From Albimonas sp963977235 (GTDB lineage: Bacteria > Pseudomonadota > Alphaproteobacteria > Rhodobacterales > Rhodobacteraceae), in assembly GCF_963977235.1 (NCBI RefSeq), contig NZ_CAXBOD010000017.1, positions 1-64,000 on the forward strand: a DNA stretch of 64,000 nucleotides. The letters are read 5' to 3'. Position numbers and translations under genes: made by a program. Under the pieces are notes generated by a model, which made no database searches, was not told where the DNA came from, and worked only from the letters and a program-made list of their open reading frames with translations. Below are positions 16,533 through 25,563 of this stretch, piece after piece (position 1 is the stretch's first letter; every line of letters begins with the position of its first letter).

Positions 16533-16537
16533 GAGCG

Positions 16538-17731
16538 ATGTTCGAGACCCTGCCCAAGGCCGAGCCCGACGCCATCCTGGCCCTGATGGCCCGCTACCGC
16601 GAGGATCCGCGGCCCGACAAGATCGACCTCGGGGTCGGCGTCTACCGCGACGAGACCGGGGCCACCCCGGTGTTCCGCGCCGTGCAGGCGGCCGAAGAAC
16701 GCCTGGTCGCCGCCCAGACCACCAAGACCTACGTCGGCCTGCCCGGCGACCTCGAGTTCTGCCGCCTGCTGGGCGAGGAGCTTCTGGGCGCCCCGCTCGC
16801 CTCCGAAAGCGCCATGGTCCAGGCGGCCGGCGGCTCGGGCGCGCTGTGGATCCTGGCGATGCTGATCCGGCGCGCGGCGCCCGGGACCAGGATCTGGCTG
16901 CCCGCGCCGACCTGGCCGAACCACCCCAACCTGTTCGCCGGCGCAGGGCTGGCGCTTGGCGAATACCCCTGGCTCGACCGCGCCGGCCGGGCGCTGGACT
17001 TCGCAGCGATGGCCGAGGCGCTGGAGGCGCTCGGCCCCGGCGACGCGGTGCTGCTGCACGGCTGCTGCCACAACCCCACCGGCGTCGATCCGACGCCCGC
17101 GCAATGGGCCGAGATCGGCGCCATCGCCGCGCGGCGCGGCTGGCTGCCGGTCTTCGACATGGCCTATGCGGGGTTTGGCGACGACTGGGAACGGGACTGC
17201 GCGGGCATGCGCACCGTGATCTCCATGGTCCCCGAGGCGCTGATGGGCGCGTCCTGCTCGAAGAACTTCGGCCTCTACCGGGAGCGGGCGGGGGCGGTCT
17301 ACGCCCACGCCGCCGACCCCGCGCGCAGGCGCGCGGCGCAGGACGGGCTCGAGGCGGTGACGCGCATGGTCTACTCGATGCCCCCCGACCACGGCGGCGC
17401 GCTGGTGCGCGCGGTGCTCGAGGACGCGGCGCTGGCCGCCGACTGGCGGGCCGAGCTCGCCGCGATGCGCGATCGGATCAACGGCAACCGAAGGGCGCTG
17501 GCCGAGGCGCTGGCGGCGCTGCCGGGCGGGCAGGGCTGGGGGTTCGTGGCCGAGCAGCGGGGGATCTTCTCGCTGCTGGGCCTCGACCGCGCCCAGGTCG
17601 AACGGCTGCGCTCGGTCCACGGCATCTATGCGGTGGCCGGCGGGCGGGTGAACGTGGCCGGCATGCGGGTCGAGGATGCGGACCGCGTGGCCGCCGCGCT
17701 GCTCGACGTCGCCGGCGCGCCGGCCGGCTGA
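16538..17731 (+). CDS. Aromatic amino acid (aspartate/tyrosine) aminotransferase, class I
   Basis: 397 residues, normal for TyrB/AspC. PLP-site features are visible: NPTGVDPTP, FDMAYAGFGDDW (the Asp and Tyr that hold the cofactor) and the Schiff-base Lys in SCSKNFGLYRER. It interconverts aromatic or dicarboxylic amino acids and 2-oxo acids in the cytoplasm. It is tightly linked to the preceding NlpC/P60 gene (5 bp). The last codons lie in a 29-bp tandem duplication that includes the stop codon, so the second copy is untranslated. Confidence 0.92.
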   Translation: MFETLPKAEPDAILALMARYREDPRPDKIDLGVGVYRDETGATPVFRAVQAAEERLVAAQTTKTYVGLPGDLEFCRLLGEELLGAPLASESAMVQAAGGSGALWILAMLIRRAAPGTRIWLPAPTWPNHPNLFAGAGLALGEYPWLDRAGRALDFAAMAEALEALGPGDAVLLHGCCHNPTGVDPTPAQWAEIGAIAARRGWLPVFDMAYAGFGDDWERDCAGMRTVISMVPEALMGASCSKNFGLYRERAGAVYAHAADPARRRAAQDGLEAVTRMVYSMPPDHGGALVRAVLEDAALAADWRAELAAMRDRINGNRRALAEALAALPGGQGWGFVAEQRGIFSLLGLDRAQVERLRSVHGIYAVAGGRVNVAGMRVEDADRVAAALLDVAGAPAG

Positions 17732-17760
17732 TCGACGTCGCCGGCGCGCCGGCCGGCTGA
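17703..17760 (+). repeat. 29-bp perfect tandem duplication across a stop codon
   Basis: The unit starting TCGACGTCGCCGGCGCG is repeated head to tail (17703-17731 and 17732-17760). Copy 1 encodes the end of the aromatic aminotransferase including TGA; copy 2 is downstream. 29 is not a multiple of 3, but the duplication lies after the first stop and does not change the protein. Confidence 0.9.
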
Positions 17761-17990
17761 TCGGGGAGGCGCCGCGTCGGGCCTCGCGCCGGTTGGCGGC
17801 CTCCCGCCCGCGGCGCGTTGCAGGAGAGGCGCCCGGGCGCGCCGTTTCCCGTGGCGGGGTCGGGAGGGGGGCCTCGGCAGGAGCGCCGGCGACCCGGGGC
17901 GAAGCGCGCCCCCGGACGCGCTCCGGCGCAGCCTGAGCCCACAGCGGCGGGCCGGGGGGCGCGCCGTCCTCGCCCCCCGCCCCGATCCGA

Positions 17991-18653
17991 TCACATGAAG
18001 CGCAGCCATTCCTCGGCGGGCGCGCGCGCCGAGCGGAGCTTGTTCACCGGGTGCTGCGCGTCGATCTTGCCGATCGCCATGCCGCAGAACAGCATCGTCT
18101 GGGGATCCGCGCCCACGAACGCGTCGACGGTCGAGTAGAACCGCCCCCAGGCCTCCTGCGCGCAGGTGTCGTAGCCTTCCTCCTGGAACAGCAGCATCAC
18201 TGTCTGCAGGTACATGCCCAGGTCCGACCACTGCGGGGCGCCCATCTTGCGGTCGACATGCACGAACAGCCCCGCCGGCGCGCCGAACATGCGGTAGTTG
18301 TTGGCAAACCAGCGCAGCCGGCCGGCCTTGTCAGCGCGCTCGATGTCCAGCAGCTCGTACATCGCCTCGCCGACGCCGAAGCGGCGCGAGCGGTAGGGCT
18401 CGTGCAGGTTGGGGGGGTAGACCTCGTACTCCATGGTCTCGCCGCCGGTGGCCTCGAGCTTCACGGCCACCTCGGCCAGCAGCTCCTCCAGCTTCTCGTC
18501 CTGCACCACCGTGATGAGCCAGGGCTGAAGGTTGCCGCCGGAGGGCGCGCGCGCGGCGCGCAGCAGCACCCGCTCGATCACCTCGCGCGGGACCGGGTCC
18601 TTCAGGAAGGCCCGCGCCGAGATCCGGCGGTCCACCGCTTCGCTGACTTTCAT
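17991..18653 (-). CDS. Nitroreductase family protein
   Basis: 220 residues, FMN-binding nitroreductase fold. The N-terminal RRISARAFLKDPVP and the ARAPSGGNLQPW segment bind FMN; late motifs WSDLGMYLQTVMLL and FCGMAIGK are family-typical. Members reduce nitro groups, quinones or enones with NAD(P)H. The start at 18653 is preceded by GGAGGAGAC on the minus strand. It stands alone, divergent from the MltB-type gene, with 259 bp of unassigned DNA downstream. Natural substrate unknown. Confidence 0.9.
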   Translation of the reverse strand: MKVSEAVDRRISARAFLKDPVPREVIERVLLRAARAPSGGNLQPWLITVVQDEKLEELLAEVAVKLEATGGETMEYEVYPPNLHEPYRSRRFGVGEAMYELLDIERADKAGRLRWFANNYRMFGAPAGLFVHVDRKMGAPQWSDLGMYLQTVMLLFQEEGYDTCAQEAWGRFYSTVDAFVGADPQTMLFCGMAIGKIDAQHPVNKLRSARAPAEEWLRFM

Positions 18654-18828
18654 GTGCGTCTCCTCCAATCGCTGCGCGCCACCCCGATTCCGCTGGGCGG
18701 TCGCGCGCTTGGGGGCACACTCGCCTTTTTTCGGCCCCGGGCTCAAGATACCCTGCGCCCAAACTCGAGCAGACGCGCGGTCCCCCCGGCAGGCGGAGGG
18801 CGAACACGCGCGCGCAGGCGGAGGCACG

Positions 18829-20103
18829 ATGTCCCGAACCCGAACCCCGCGAATCCTCACGGGCGCCATTCTTGCGGCCGCAGTCGGCGGCTGCGCCTCG
18901 GCCGAAGGGCCGCGCAGCGTGGAGAGCTCTCCGCCCTCGCGCCCCGCGGCGCAGGCGAGCGCCCCGGCGCCGGCCGCCCAGCCGGCCGATTTCGAAAGCT
19001 GGAAGCGCGGCTTCCGCAGCAAGGCGCTGGCCCAGGGCATCCGCGGCGACGTCTTCGACAACGCCTTCCGGGGCGTGAGCGTGAACGCGAAGGTGCTGGA
19101 GCTCGACGCCTACCAGCCCGAGTTCTCGCGCCCGATCTGGGAATATCTCGACAGCGCCGTCTCCGACACCCGCGTGGCCACCGGCCGCCAGAAGCTGGCC
19201 GAGAAGCGCGCAATGCTCGACGGGATCGAGAGCCGCTATTCGGTCGACCGCGAGTACGTGCTGGCGATCTGGGGGCTCGAGAGCGCGTTCGGCGCCAACT
19301 ACGGCTCGATCCCGGTGGTCGAGTCGCTGGCCACGCTCGCCTACGAGGGCCGCCGCCGCGACTTCGCCGAGGAGCAGCTGATCTCCGCCCTGCGCATCCT
19401 GCAGGCGGGGGACATCACGCCCCAGCGTATGGTCGGCTCCTGGGCCGGCGCGATGGGCCACACCCAGTTCATCCCCACCAGCTTCGAGGCCTATGCCGTC
19501 GACCATGGCGGCGACGGCCGCCGCGACCTGTGGAGCGAGGACGCCGAGGACGCGCTCGCCTCGACCGCCAACTACCTCGCCCGGTTCGGCTGGGTGATGG
19601 GCCAGCCCTGGGGGATGGAGGTGCGCCTGCCCTCGGGCTTCGACTACGCCACGACCGGCTCCTCGCGCGCCACGTCGGCCTGGGCGGCGATGGGCGTGGC
19701 CCCCTACGGCGGCGGCGCGCTGCCCGACCACGGCGAGGCGGTGATCGAGGCGCCGGCCGGCGCCAGGGGCCCGGCCTTCATCACCTGGAAGAACTTCAAG
19801 GTGATCAAGCGCTACAACAACTCGACCTCCTATGCGCTGGCCGTCGGCCTGCTGGGCGACCGGATCACCGGCGGGCCGGGCGTGCAGGCGCCCTGGCCCC
19901 GCGGAGACAAGCCCCTCTCCCGCAGCCAGAAGATCGAGATGCAGGAGCGTCTGACCGCGATGGGCTACGACACCAAGGGCGTCGACGGCATCATCGGCCC
20001 CGACAGCCGCGACGCGATCCGCGCCTTCCAGCGCTCCCGCGGGATGACGCCCGACGGCTACGAGAACGCGGCCCTCCTCGAGGCCCTGCGCTCCGGCGGC
20101 TGA
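18829..20103 (+). CDS. Lytic murein transglycosylase, MltB family, with peptidoglycan-binding domain
   Basis: 424 residues. A lipoprotein signal ends in AAVGGCAS (lipidated Cys22), followed by an Ala/Pro linker. The GH103 domain (about 52-345) has the catalytic Glu151 in WGLESAFG and the family motifs GSWAGAMGHTQF and DHGGDGRRDL. A C-terminal PG_binding_1 domain (about 365-420; GVDGIIGPDSRDAIRAFQ) holds the enzyme on the wall. It cleaves glycan strands to 1,6-anhydromuropeptides in the periplasm. Start chosen for the GCGGAGG upstream; a much longer upstream extension is not convincing. Confidence 0.92.
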   Translation: MSRTRTPRILTGAILAAAVGGCASAEGPRSVESSPPSRPAAQASAPAPAAQPADFESWKRGFRSKALAQGIRGDVFDNAFRGVSVNAKVLELDAYQPEFSRPIWEYLDSAVSDTRVATGRQKLAEKRAMLDGIESRYSVDREYVLAIWGLESAFGANYGSIPVVESLATLAYEGRRRDFAEEQLISALRILQAGDITPQRMVGSWAGAMGHTQFIPTSFEAYAVDHGGDGRRDLWSEDAEDALASTANYLARFGWVMGQPWGMEVRLPSGFDYATTGSSRATSAWAAMGVAPYGGGALPDHGEAVIEAPAGARGPAFITWKNFKVIKRYNNSTSYALAVGLLGDRITGGPGVQAPWPRGDKPLSRSQKIEMQERLTAMGYDTKGVDGIIGPDSRDAIRAFQRSRGMTPDGYENAALLEALRSGG

Positions 20104-20429
20104 GCGGCCCCGCGAGGCGTCGCGCGCCCCCGGAATCGGGCGCGCGACCGGCGACCGGGGCGCGCCCCGGGCTCGACCCGGGGCCTCCTGCGCGAGGCTC
20201 GAAACCGGAGCGACGCGGCGGAGATGCCTGCCGCCCGCGCCCATCCTCACGCCCGTGCCCGCGCGGATCCCGATCTTCACCCCGGCATGGCCCGCGCCCT
20301 CCCCCCGAACGCGCCTGCCGCAAGGGCCCCGGTCCCGCCCGGGGATCGCCCTCGACTTGCGGCCCAAGCCGCTTGCGGACAGCCTGCGCCCGTGTCTTTG
20401 CTGGCCCCGACAGAGCAGGAGGACGCGCG
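20104..20429. other. 326-bp intergenic region with one palindromic repeat
   Basis: Between the MltB-type gene and the LysE-type gene. It contains one copy of the dispersed 21-bp palindrome (20164-20184). I see nothing else clear; a GGAGG lies just before the LysE-type start. Confidence 0.6.
20164..20184 (+). repeat. Dispersed 21-bp palindrome, copy A
   Basis: GCCCCGGG-CTCGA-CCCGGGGC: 8-bp perfect arms with a 5-base spacer, in an intergenic gap. Same family as copies at 25472, 25516, 29913, 30145 and 59223. Confidence 0.85.
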
Positions 20430-21056
20430 ATGGATCTCGGGATGTGGCTGGCCTTTGCGGCGGCGAGCGCGGTGCTGGTGGCGATCCCCGGTCCGACGGT
20501 GCTGCTGGTGGTGGGCTTCGCGCTGGGCGAGGGGCGCCGCTCGGTCCCCGCCGCGGCGGCGGGGGTGACGCTGGGCGACCTGATCGCGACCTCGGTCTCG
20601 CTGGCCGGCATGGGAGCGGTGCTGGCGGCCTCGGCGATGCTCTACACGGGCGTGAAATGGGCCGGCGCGGCCTATCTCGTCTGGCTGGGCGTGAAGATGT
20701 GGCGCGGAGCGCGCGAGGCCGAGGCCGGGCGCGCGCTCGCCCGCCGCGCCGCCTCGCGCGGGCGCATGTTCCGCCAGGCTTTCCTGGTGACGCTGCTCAA
20801 CCCCAAGGGCCTGGTGTTCTTCGTGGCCTTCGCCCCGCAGTTCATCGACCCCGCCCGCGGCTATGCCCAGCAGGCCGCGATCCTGGTGGCCACCTTCACC
20901 GTGATCGGGGCTGCGAACGCCGTGCTCTGGGGCCTCGCGGCCGGCGAGATGCGGGCCCGCGTGGCGCGTCCGGGCGTGATGACCTGGATGGGCCGCATCG
21001 GCGGCGGCGGGCTGATCGGCGCCGGCGCCCTGACCGCGCTGAGCCAGCGGGCCTGA
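20430..21056 (+). CDS. LysE/RhtB family amino acid exporter
   Basis: 208 residues with six hydrophobic segments. The N-terminal signature AIPGPTVLLVVGFALGEGRR and the conserved FLVTLLNPKGLVFFVAF are diagnostic of LysE/RhtB exporters, which expel amino acids or homoserine lactone-like compounds from the cytoplasm. The ATG at 20430 has GGAGGACG upstream. It is convergent with the LysR gene (37 bp apart), so it does not belong to the following operon. Substrate unknown. Confidence 0.9.
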   Translation: MDLGMWLAFAAASAVLVAIPGPTVLLVVGFALGEGRRSVPAAAAGVTLGDLIATSVSLAGMGAVLAASAMLYTGVKWAGAAYLVWLGVKMWRGAREAEAGRALARRAASRGRMFRQAFLVTLLNPKGLVFFVAFAPQFIDPARGYAQQAAILVATFTVIGAANAVLWGLAAGEMRARVARPGVMTWMGRIGGGGLIGAGALTALSQRA

Positions 21057-21093
21057 GGCCCCTCGGCCCGGCGCGGCCCCGCCGCGGGCGACC

Positions 21094-22002
21094 TCACCCC
21101 GCCCCGAAGCGGTCCTCGAGGCTGCGGGTCACCTGGTCGGCGAAGCGGGCGGCGGCGACCGACAGGCTGCGCCCCTTCAGCTGCCCGAAATACAGCGCGC
21201 CGGCCTGCACGTCGCGGGCGGCGACGGCCAGGCTGACCACGCCCTCGCGCTCGCCCTCGCGCGGGGCGCCCACGTCGATCTGGAAGGCGACGGTGCGGCT
21301 GCGGGCGACGTGGGCCTTGAGGTATTCGAAACTGTTGCTCTCCAGCTCCGGCGTCGCGGCAAAGCCCCTGGCGGCCAGCGACCGCTCGATCAGCAGGCGG
21401 CCGCCGAAGGCGCGGGTGGGCAGGGCCAGCGGGTACTCCAGGCACTCGCGCAGGCGCAGCTCCCCGCGGGCGGCGAGCGGGTGGTCGGCGGCCATGATCG
21501 CGCGGATCGGCTGGGGGACCGCGATCAGGATCTCGAACGGCGGCGGGCCCGCGGCGTCGAAAACCAGCGCGAGATCCACCAGGTAGGCCTCCAGCGCCGC
21601 GGCGGCCGCGCCATGCTCCTGCACCATCACCTCGAAGCTCACCGCCGGGAAGGCGGCGCAGTAGCGGCCGATCTCCTCGGGCAGGAAATAGGGCGTCAGC
21701 GCCTGCGAACAGGCCACCGAGACATGCCCCCGCCGCACCCCCGTCAGATCCGCGAGGCGCGAGCGCAGCCGGTCCGTCTCGGCCAGCTGCTGGCGGATGT
21801 GGTGGATCGCCAGCTCTCCGGCCGCGTTCAGGCGCACCCCGTGGGGGAGGCGTTCGAAGATCGGCTCGCCCAGCTCCTCCTCGAAGGCGGTCAGGCGGCG
21901 CTGCACGGCCGAGGCGGTGATCGCCATCGCCTCCCCCGCCCGCCGGATCGAGCCCAGGCGCGCCACCGCGTCGATCAGGCGGAAGGTGGTCAGGTGCTTC
22001 AT
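21094..22002 (-). CDS. LysR-family transcriptional regulator
   Basis: 302 residues. N-terminal winged HTH (about 1-60; LGSIRRAGEAMAITASAVQRR) plus the periplasmic-binding-like effector domain (about 88-295). It is divergent from the operon beginning with the NMT1-type binding protein, and the 142-bp gap between them should hold the shared control region. LysR proteins usually activate the divergent operon when the substrate or an intermediate binds. It is therefore the likely regulator of the N-heterocycle cluster. Confidence 0.9.
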   Translation of the reverse strand: MKHLTTFRLIDAVARLGSIRRAGEAMAITASAVQRRLTAFEEELGEPIFERLPHGVRLNAAGELAIHHIRQQLAETDRLRSRLADLTGVRRGHVSVACSQALTPYFLPEEIGRYCAAFPAVSFEVMVQEHGAAAAALEAYLVDLALVFDAAGPPPFEILIAVPQPIRAIMAADHPLAARGELRLRECLEYPLALPTRAFGGRLLIERSLAARGFAATPELESNSFEYLKAHVARSRTVAFQIDVGAPREGEREGVVSLAVAARDVQAGALYFGQLKGRSLSVAAARFADQVTRSLEDRFGAG

Positions 22003-22144
22003 CGCGCCCCTCGTGTCGCGTTTTCGGCAACGTCCTCCCGCACAAGCAGCACAAGACGGCAACGCTGTGCAAGGGCAGACTGCGCCCCAGAAGACCGGAG
22101 CCCGCCGGTCCGCCTCGCAGCCCTTCCGACAGACGGAGACCCCG

Positions 22145-23194
22145 ATGAGCCTCACCCGCCGGTCCCTCCTGCGCCGCACGGCCGCCCTTGGCGGCGCCGC
22201 CGCGGCCGCCTCGCTGTTCTCGCCCGCCCTCGTCCGCGCCCAGACGCCGGTGCGCATGGTGCTCAACTGGCGCTACCAGGGCCCGCAGTCCTGGTTCTTC
22301 CTCGCCCAGGATCGCGGCTACTTCGCCGACGCGGGCATCGAGATGATCATCGACCAGGGCAACGGCTCGGGCGCCGCGGTGGGCGCGGTCGCCTCGGGCT
22401 CCTACGACGTGGGCTTCGGCGACGTGAACGCGCTGATCCAGCTCGCCGCGCAGAAGCCCGACGAGGCCCCGATCTGCGTCTACCAGATGTACAACAAGCC
22501 CCCCTTCACCGTGGGCGTGATGGCCGACAGCGGCATCGAGACGGCCAAGGATCTCGAGGGCAAGAAGCTGGGCGGATCGGCCAACGACGGCGCGCTGAAG
22601 CTGTGGCCGGCCTTCGTGAAGATCGCGGGGCTGGATGACTCGGGCATCGAGATCACCAACTTCCAGCCCAACCTGCGCGAGCAGATGCTCAAGGGCGGGC
22701 AGGTCGACGGGGTCTTCGGCTACGTCAACACGATCCGCTTCTCGGCCAAGCTCTCGGGCATGGATCCCGACACGGACATCCGCTTCATCAACTACGGCGA
22801 CTACGGCATGGACCTCTATTCCAACGGCCTGATCGTGCCCAAGGCGATGACGCAGGAGCAGCCCGAACTCGTCTCGGGCATGGTCGAGGCGATCAACAGG
22901 GGCGTGGCCGACACGCTCGCCGACATGGACGCGGCCGTGGACTCGGTGGCCGAGCGCGAGCCCCTGATCAACAAGGCGATCGAGAAGGAGCGCCTGATCG
23001 CCACCCTGCAGGACGAGATGAACCACCCTGAGCTCGCCGAATACGGCCTCGGCGCCGTCGACCCCGAGCGCTTCGCCAAGGCCATCGACATCGTGGTCGA
23101 GGCGAACGGCCTGCCGCGCACGCCGGAGGTGTCGGAGATCTACACCGACGCCTTCCTGCCGCCGATGTCCGAGCGCATCACCAAGCTGCTCTGA
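22145..23194 (+). CDS. ABC transporter substrate-binding protein (NMT1/ThiY-like)
   Basis: 349 residues. A Tat-like signal (RRSLLRRTAALGG, cut near ALVRAQ) precedes an NMT1-type periplasmic binding domain with NWRYQGPQSWFFLAQDRGYF, the usual start of proteins binding pyrimidine thiamine precursors, riboflavin or related ring compounds. It would deliver substrate to the ATPase and permease at 25564-27134. The stop overlaps the next gene's ATG by one base. The pyrimidine-like ligand class agrees with the ring-opening enzymes encoded nearby. Confidence 0.88.
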   Translation: MSLTRRSLLRRTAALGGAAAAASLFSPALVRAQTPVRMVLNWRYQGPQSWFFLAQDRGYFADAGIEMIIDQGNGSGAAVGAVASGSYDVGFGDVNALIQLAAQKPDEAPICVYQMYNKPPFTVGVMADSGIETAKDLEGKKLGGSANDGALKLWPAFVKIAGLDDSGIEITNFQPNLREQMLKGGQVDGVFGYVNTIRFSAKLSGMDPDTDIRFINYGDYGMDLYSNGLIVPKAMTQEQPELVSGMVEAINRGVADTLADMDAAVDSVAEREPLINKAIEKERLIATLQDEMNHPELAEYGLGAVDPERFAKAIDIVVEANGLPRTPEVSEIYTDAFLPPMSERITKLL

Positions 23195-23988
23195 TGGACC
23201 TGATGCTGAGAGGCCTCCGGGTCGCGATCACCGGCCCCGCCAAGGGCATGGGCGCCGCGATCACGCTGGCCTTCGCGGAGGAGGGGGCGGACCTCGCCCT
23301 CTTCGCCCGCGACGTCGCCGCCGTGGCGCCCATCGCCGACGCCGCCCGCACAAAAGGGGTCCGCGCCGAGATCCTGCCCTGCGACGTCACCGACGCCGCC
23401 CGGGTCGAGGCCGCGGTGGCCGAGGCCGAGACCGCGCTGGGCGGCGCCTTCGACGTGCTGGTCAACGTGGCCGGCGGCTCGGGCCCCATCGGCAAGACGG
23501 GGGTCGAGACCACAGCCTCCGAGTTCGACGAGATCGTGCACCTCAACATGCGCGGGCCGTTCAACATGATCCACGCCGTGGCGCCGGGGATGATCGCCCG
23601 TGGCGCTGGCCGGATCGTCAACGTGGGCGGCACGTTCGGGATGCGCGGCCGGGCGATGCGGCTGGCCTATTCCTCGTCCAAGTGGGGGCTGCGCGGGATC
23701 ACCAAGTCCTTCGCGCTGGAGCTCGGGCCCCATGGCATCGCGGTGAACACGGTCGCGCCCGGCATGGTCGACGGCCCCCGCTTTCGCGACAAGGTCGTGC
23801 CCGACGTCGCCGCCCGGCACGGCATTACCGAGGACGAGGCGCTGGCGCTGCACGCCTCCGACTACGCCCTGCGCCGGATCTCGACCGACCGAGACGTGGC
23901 CGACGCCGTCCTGTTCCTCGCCTCCGACCGGGCGCGCCAGATCACCGGCGCGGACCTCGCGGTCGACGGCGGCTGGGCCGCCCTGTGA
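23194..23988 (+). CDS. Short-chain dehydrogenase/reductase
   Basis: 264 residues with a Rossmann nucleotide-binding motif TGPAKGMG (13-20), NVAGG (91-95) and the YxxxK catalytic pair Tyr159/Lys163. The Ser that normally precedes Tyr by about 13 residues is replaced (VGGTFG; Gly/Thr), so the active site is slightly unusual. It would oxidise or reduce a pathway intermediate with NAD(P). It is coupled to the binding-protein gene by a one-base overlap and followed by the cyclic amidohydrolase after 8 bp. Confidence 0.9.
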   Translation: MDLMLRGLRVAITGPAKGMGAAITLAFAEEGADLALFARDVAAVAPIADAARTKGVRAEILPCDVTDAARVEAAVAEAETALGGAFDVLVNVAGGSGPIGKTGVETTASEFDEIVHLNMRGPFNMIHAVAPGMIARGAGRIVNVGGTFGMRGRAMRLAYSSSKWGLRGITKSFALELGPHGIAVNTVAPGMVDGPRFRDKVVPDVAARHGITEDEALALHASDYALRRISTDRDVADAVLFLASDRARQITGADLAVDGGWAAL

Positions 23989-23996
23989 GAGACCCG

Positions 23997-25415
23997 ATGA
24001 CCGCAGACCTGATCCTGAGCGGAGGCCTCGTCGTCTCCGAGACCGCCGTCGACCGCGCCGACGTCGCCATCAAGGACGGCGAGATCCTCGCCGTCGGCGC
24101 GCCCGAAGCGATGCCCCCGGCCGCCGAGAGGGTGGACGTGAGCGGCCTCCACCTCCTGCCGGGCGCCATCGACGTTCACGTCCACTTCCGCGACCCCGGC
24201 TACACCCACAAGGAGGACTGGGAGAGCGGCGGCGCCGCCGCCGCCATGGGGGGCGTCACGACCGTCTTCGAGATGCCCAACACCGTCCCCCCCACAGCCA
24301 CGCCCGAGGCGCTGGCCGACAAGGCCGCCATCGCGGGCGCCAAGAGCTGCGTCGACTTCGGCCTCTACGCCCTGCTGGGCGAGGAGACGCTGGACCGCGT
24401 CCAGGCGCTGGCCGACGCCGGCGCCAACGCCTTCAAGCTCTACATGGGCAACACGTTTGGGAATCTCCCCAGTCCCTCCACCGGGGCGATGCTGGAGTGC
24501 TTCGAGAAGGCGGCGCTGACCGGCCTGCGCGTCTCGCTGCACGCCGAGACCGCCTCGATCATGGCCCGCCGCGAGGCCGCCCTGAAGGCCGCCGGTCGGA
24601 CCGCGCCGCTCGACCACATCCTCGCCCGCCCCGAGGTCGTCGCCATCGAGGCCGTCGCCCGCGCCGCGATCCTCGCCGAGTGGACCGGCGCCCGCATCCA
24701 TATCCTGCACATCTCCTCGGCGGGCGAGCTTCGCCCGCTCACCGAGGCCAAGGCCCGCGGCGTCGACGTCACCGGCGAGACCTGCCCCTGCTACCTGTTC
24801 CTCGACTCGTCGGACTACGCCCGCTGCGGCGGCGTGATCCGGGTGAACCCGCCGGTGCGGGAGAAGAAGGACGCCGAGGGCATCCTCGCCGCGCTGAAAT
24901 CCGGAGTGGTGGACATGATCGCCACCGACCACGCCCCCCACACGCCGGAGGAAAAACTGCGGCCGAACATCTGGGACGTCGACTGCGGCTTCCCGGGCGT
25001 CGAGACCCAGATGCCGCTGATGCTGACCCGAGTGGCGGCGGGCGACGTCTCGATCATGGACTACGTGCGCATGTCCGCCGGGGCCCCCGCGCGCAGCTTC
25101 GGTCTGTGGCCGGCGAAGGGCCGCATCGCCCCCGGCGCCCATGCCGACATCGCCTGCGTCGACCTCGCCCGGCGCGAGACGATCCGGGCCGAAAACCTCC
25201 ACTCCCGCTCCCGCATCACGCCGTTCGAGGGCGTCGAGACCGTCGGCGCCCCCGTCCACACCCTCGTCCGCGGCGCCTTCGTCCAGCGCGACCGCAAGCT
25301 GGTCCCCGGCATGCAGGGCCACGGCCGGCAGGTCACCGACATCCAGCGCATGCCCGCGCCTGCGCCGCGCAACGTGGCGCTGTCGCTGGCCAAACTCACC
25401 GGAGGCGCCCGATGA
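23997..25415 (+). CDS. Dihydroorotase/hydantoinase-family cyclic amidohydrolase
   Basis: 472 residues, amidohydrolase superfamily. The binuclear metal site can be read in full: His61 and His63 (DVHVHFRD), carbamylated Lys147 (AFKLYMGN), His182 (LHAET), His238 (LHIS) and Asp311 (ATDHAPH). It hydrolyses a cyclic amide in a dihydropyrimidine, hydantoin, allantoin or similar ring. No pyrimidine-biosynthesis gene is nearby, and the operon carries a transporter and a second ring-opening enzyme, so a catabolic rather than PyrC role is likely. Substrate not determinable. Confidence 0.88.
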   Translation: MTADLILSGGLVVSETAVDRADVAIKDGEILAVGAPEAMPPAAERVDVSGLHLLPGAIDVHVHFRDPGYTHKEDWESGGAAAAMGGVTTVFEMPNTVPPTATPEALADKAAIAGAKSCVDFGLYALLGEETLDRVQALADAGANAFKLYMGNTFGNLPSPSTGAMLECFEKAALTGLRVSLHAETASIMARREAALKAAGRTAPLDHILARPEVVAIEAVARAAILAEWTGARIHILHISSAGELRPLTEAKARGVDVTGETCPCYLFLDSSDYARCGGVIRVNPPVREKKDAEGILAALKSGVVDMIATDHAPHTPEEKLRPNIWDVDCGFPGVETQMPLMLTRVAAGDVSIMDYVRMSAGAPARSFGLWPAKGRIAPGAHADIACVDLARRETIRAENLHSRSRITPFEGVETVGAPVHTLVRGAFVQRDRKLVPGMQGHGRQVTDIQRMPAPAPRNVALSLAKLTGGAR

Positions 25416-25471
25416 CCCGGGCCGACGGCGCCTCGCCCCCCCGGCCCTGCGCCACGACCGCCCTCCGCGGC

Positions 25472-25492
25472 GCCCCGGGCCTGACCCGGGGC
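25472..25492 (+). repeat. Dispersed 21-bp palindrome, copy B
   Basis: GCCCCGGG-CCTGA-CCCGGGGC, perfect 8-bp arms. Paired with copy C. Confidence 0.85.
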
Positions 25493-25515
25493 CTCTCGCC
25501 CGCCCGCCGCAGGAG

Positions 25516-25536
25516 GCCCCGGGTCGAGCCCGGGGC
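25516..25536 (-). repeat. Dispersed 21-bp palindrome, copy C
   Basis: GCCCCGGG-TCGAG-CCCGGGGC, which is the reverse complement of copy A including its spacer. Confidence 0.85.
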
Positions 25537-25563
25537 CCCCGCCCGACCCGAAGGGAGCGCCGA

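Larger units (their letters stand above)
25416..25563. other. Intra-operon gap with an inverted pair of palindromes
   Basis: 148 bp between the cyclic amidohydrolase and ABC ATPase genes. It contains palindrome copies B and C in opposite spacer orientation, 23 bp apart, a paired arrangement like that of BIME/REP elements. Confidence 0.7.

Noticed and set aside
23997..25415. Biosynthetic dihydroorotase (PyrC)
   Set aside because: No pyrB, pyrD or other pyrimidine-biosynthesis gene is near, and the operon is of the uptake and catabolism type.
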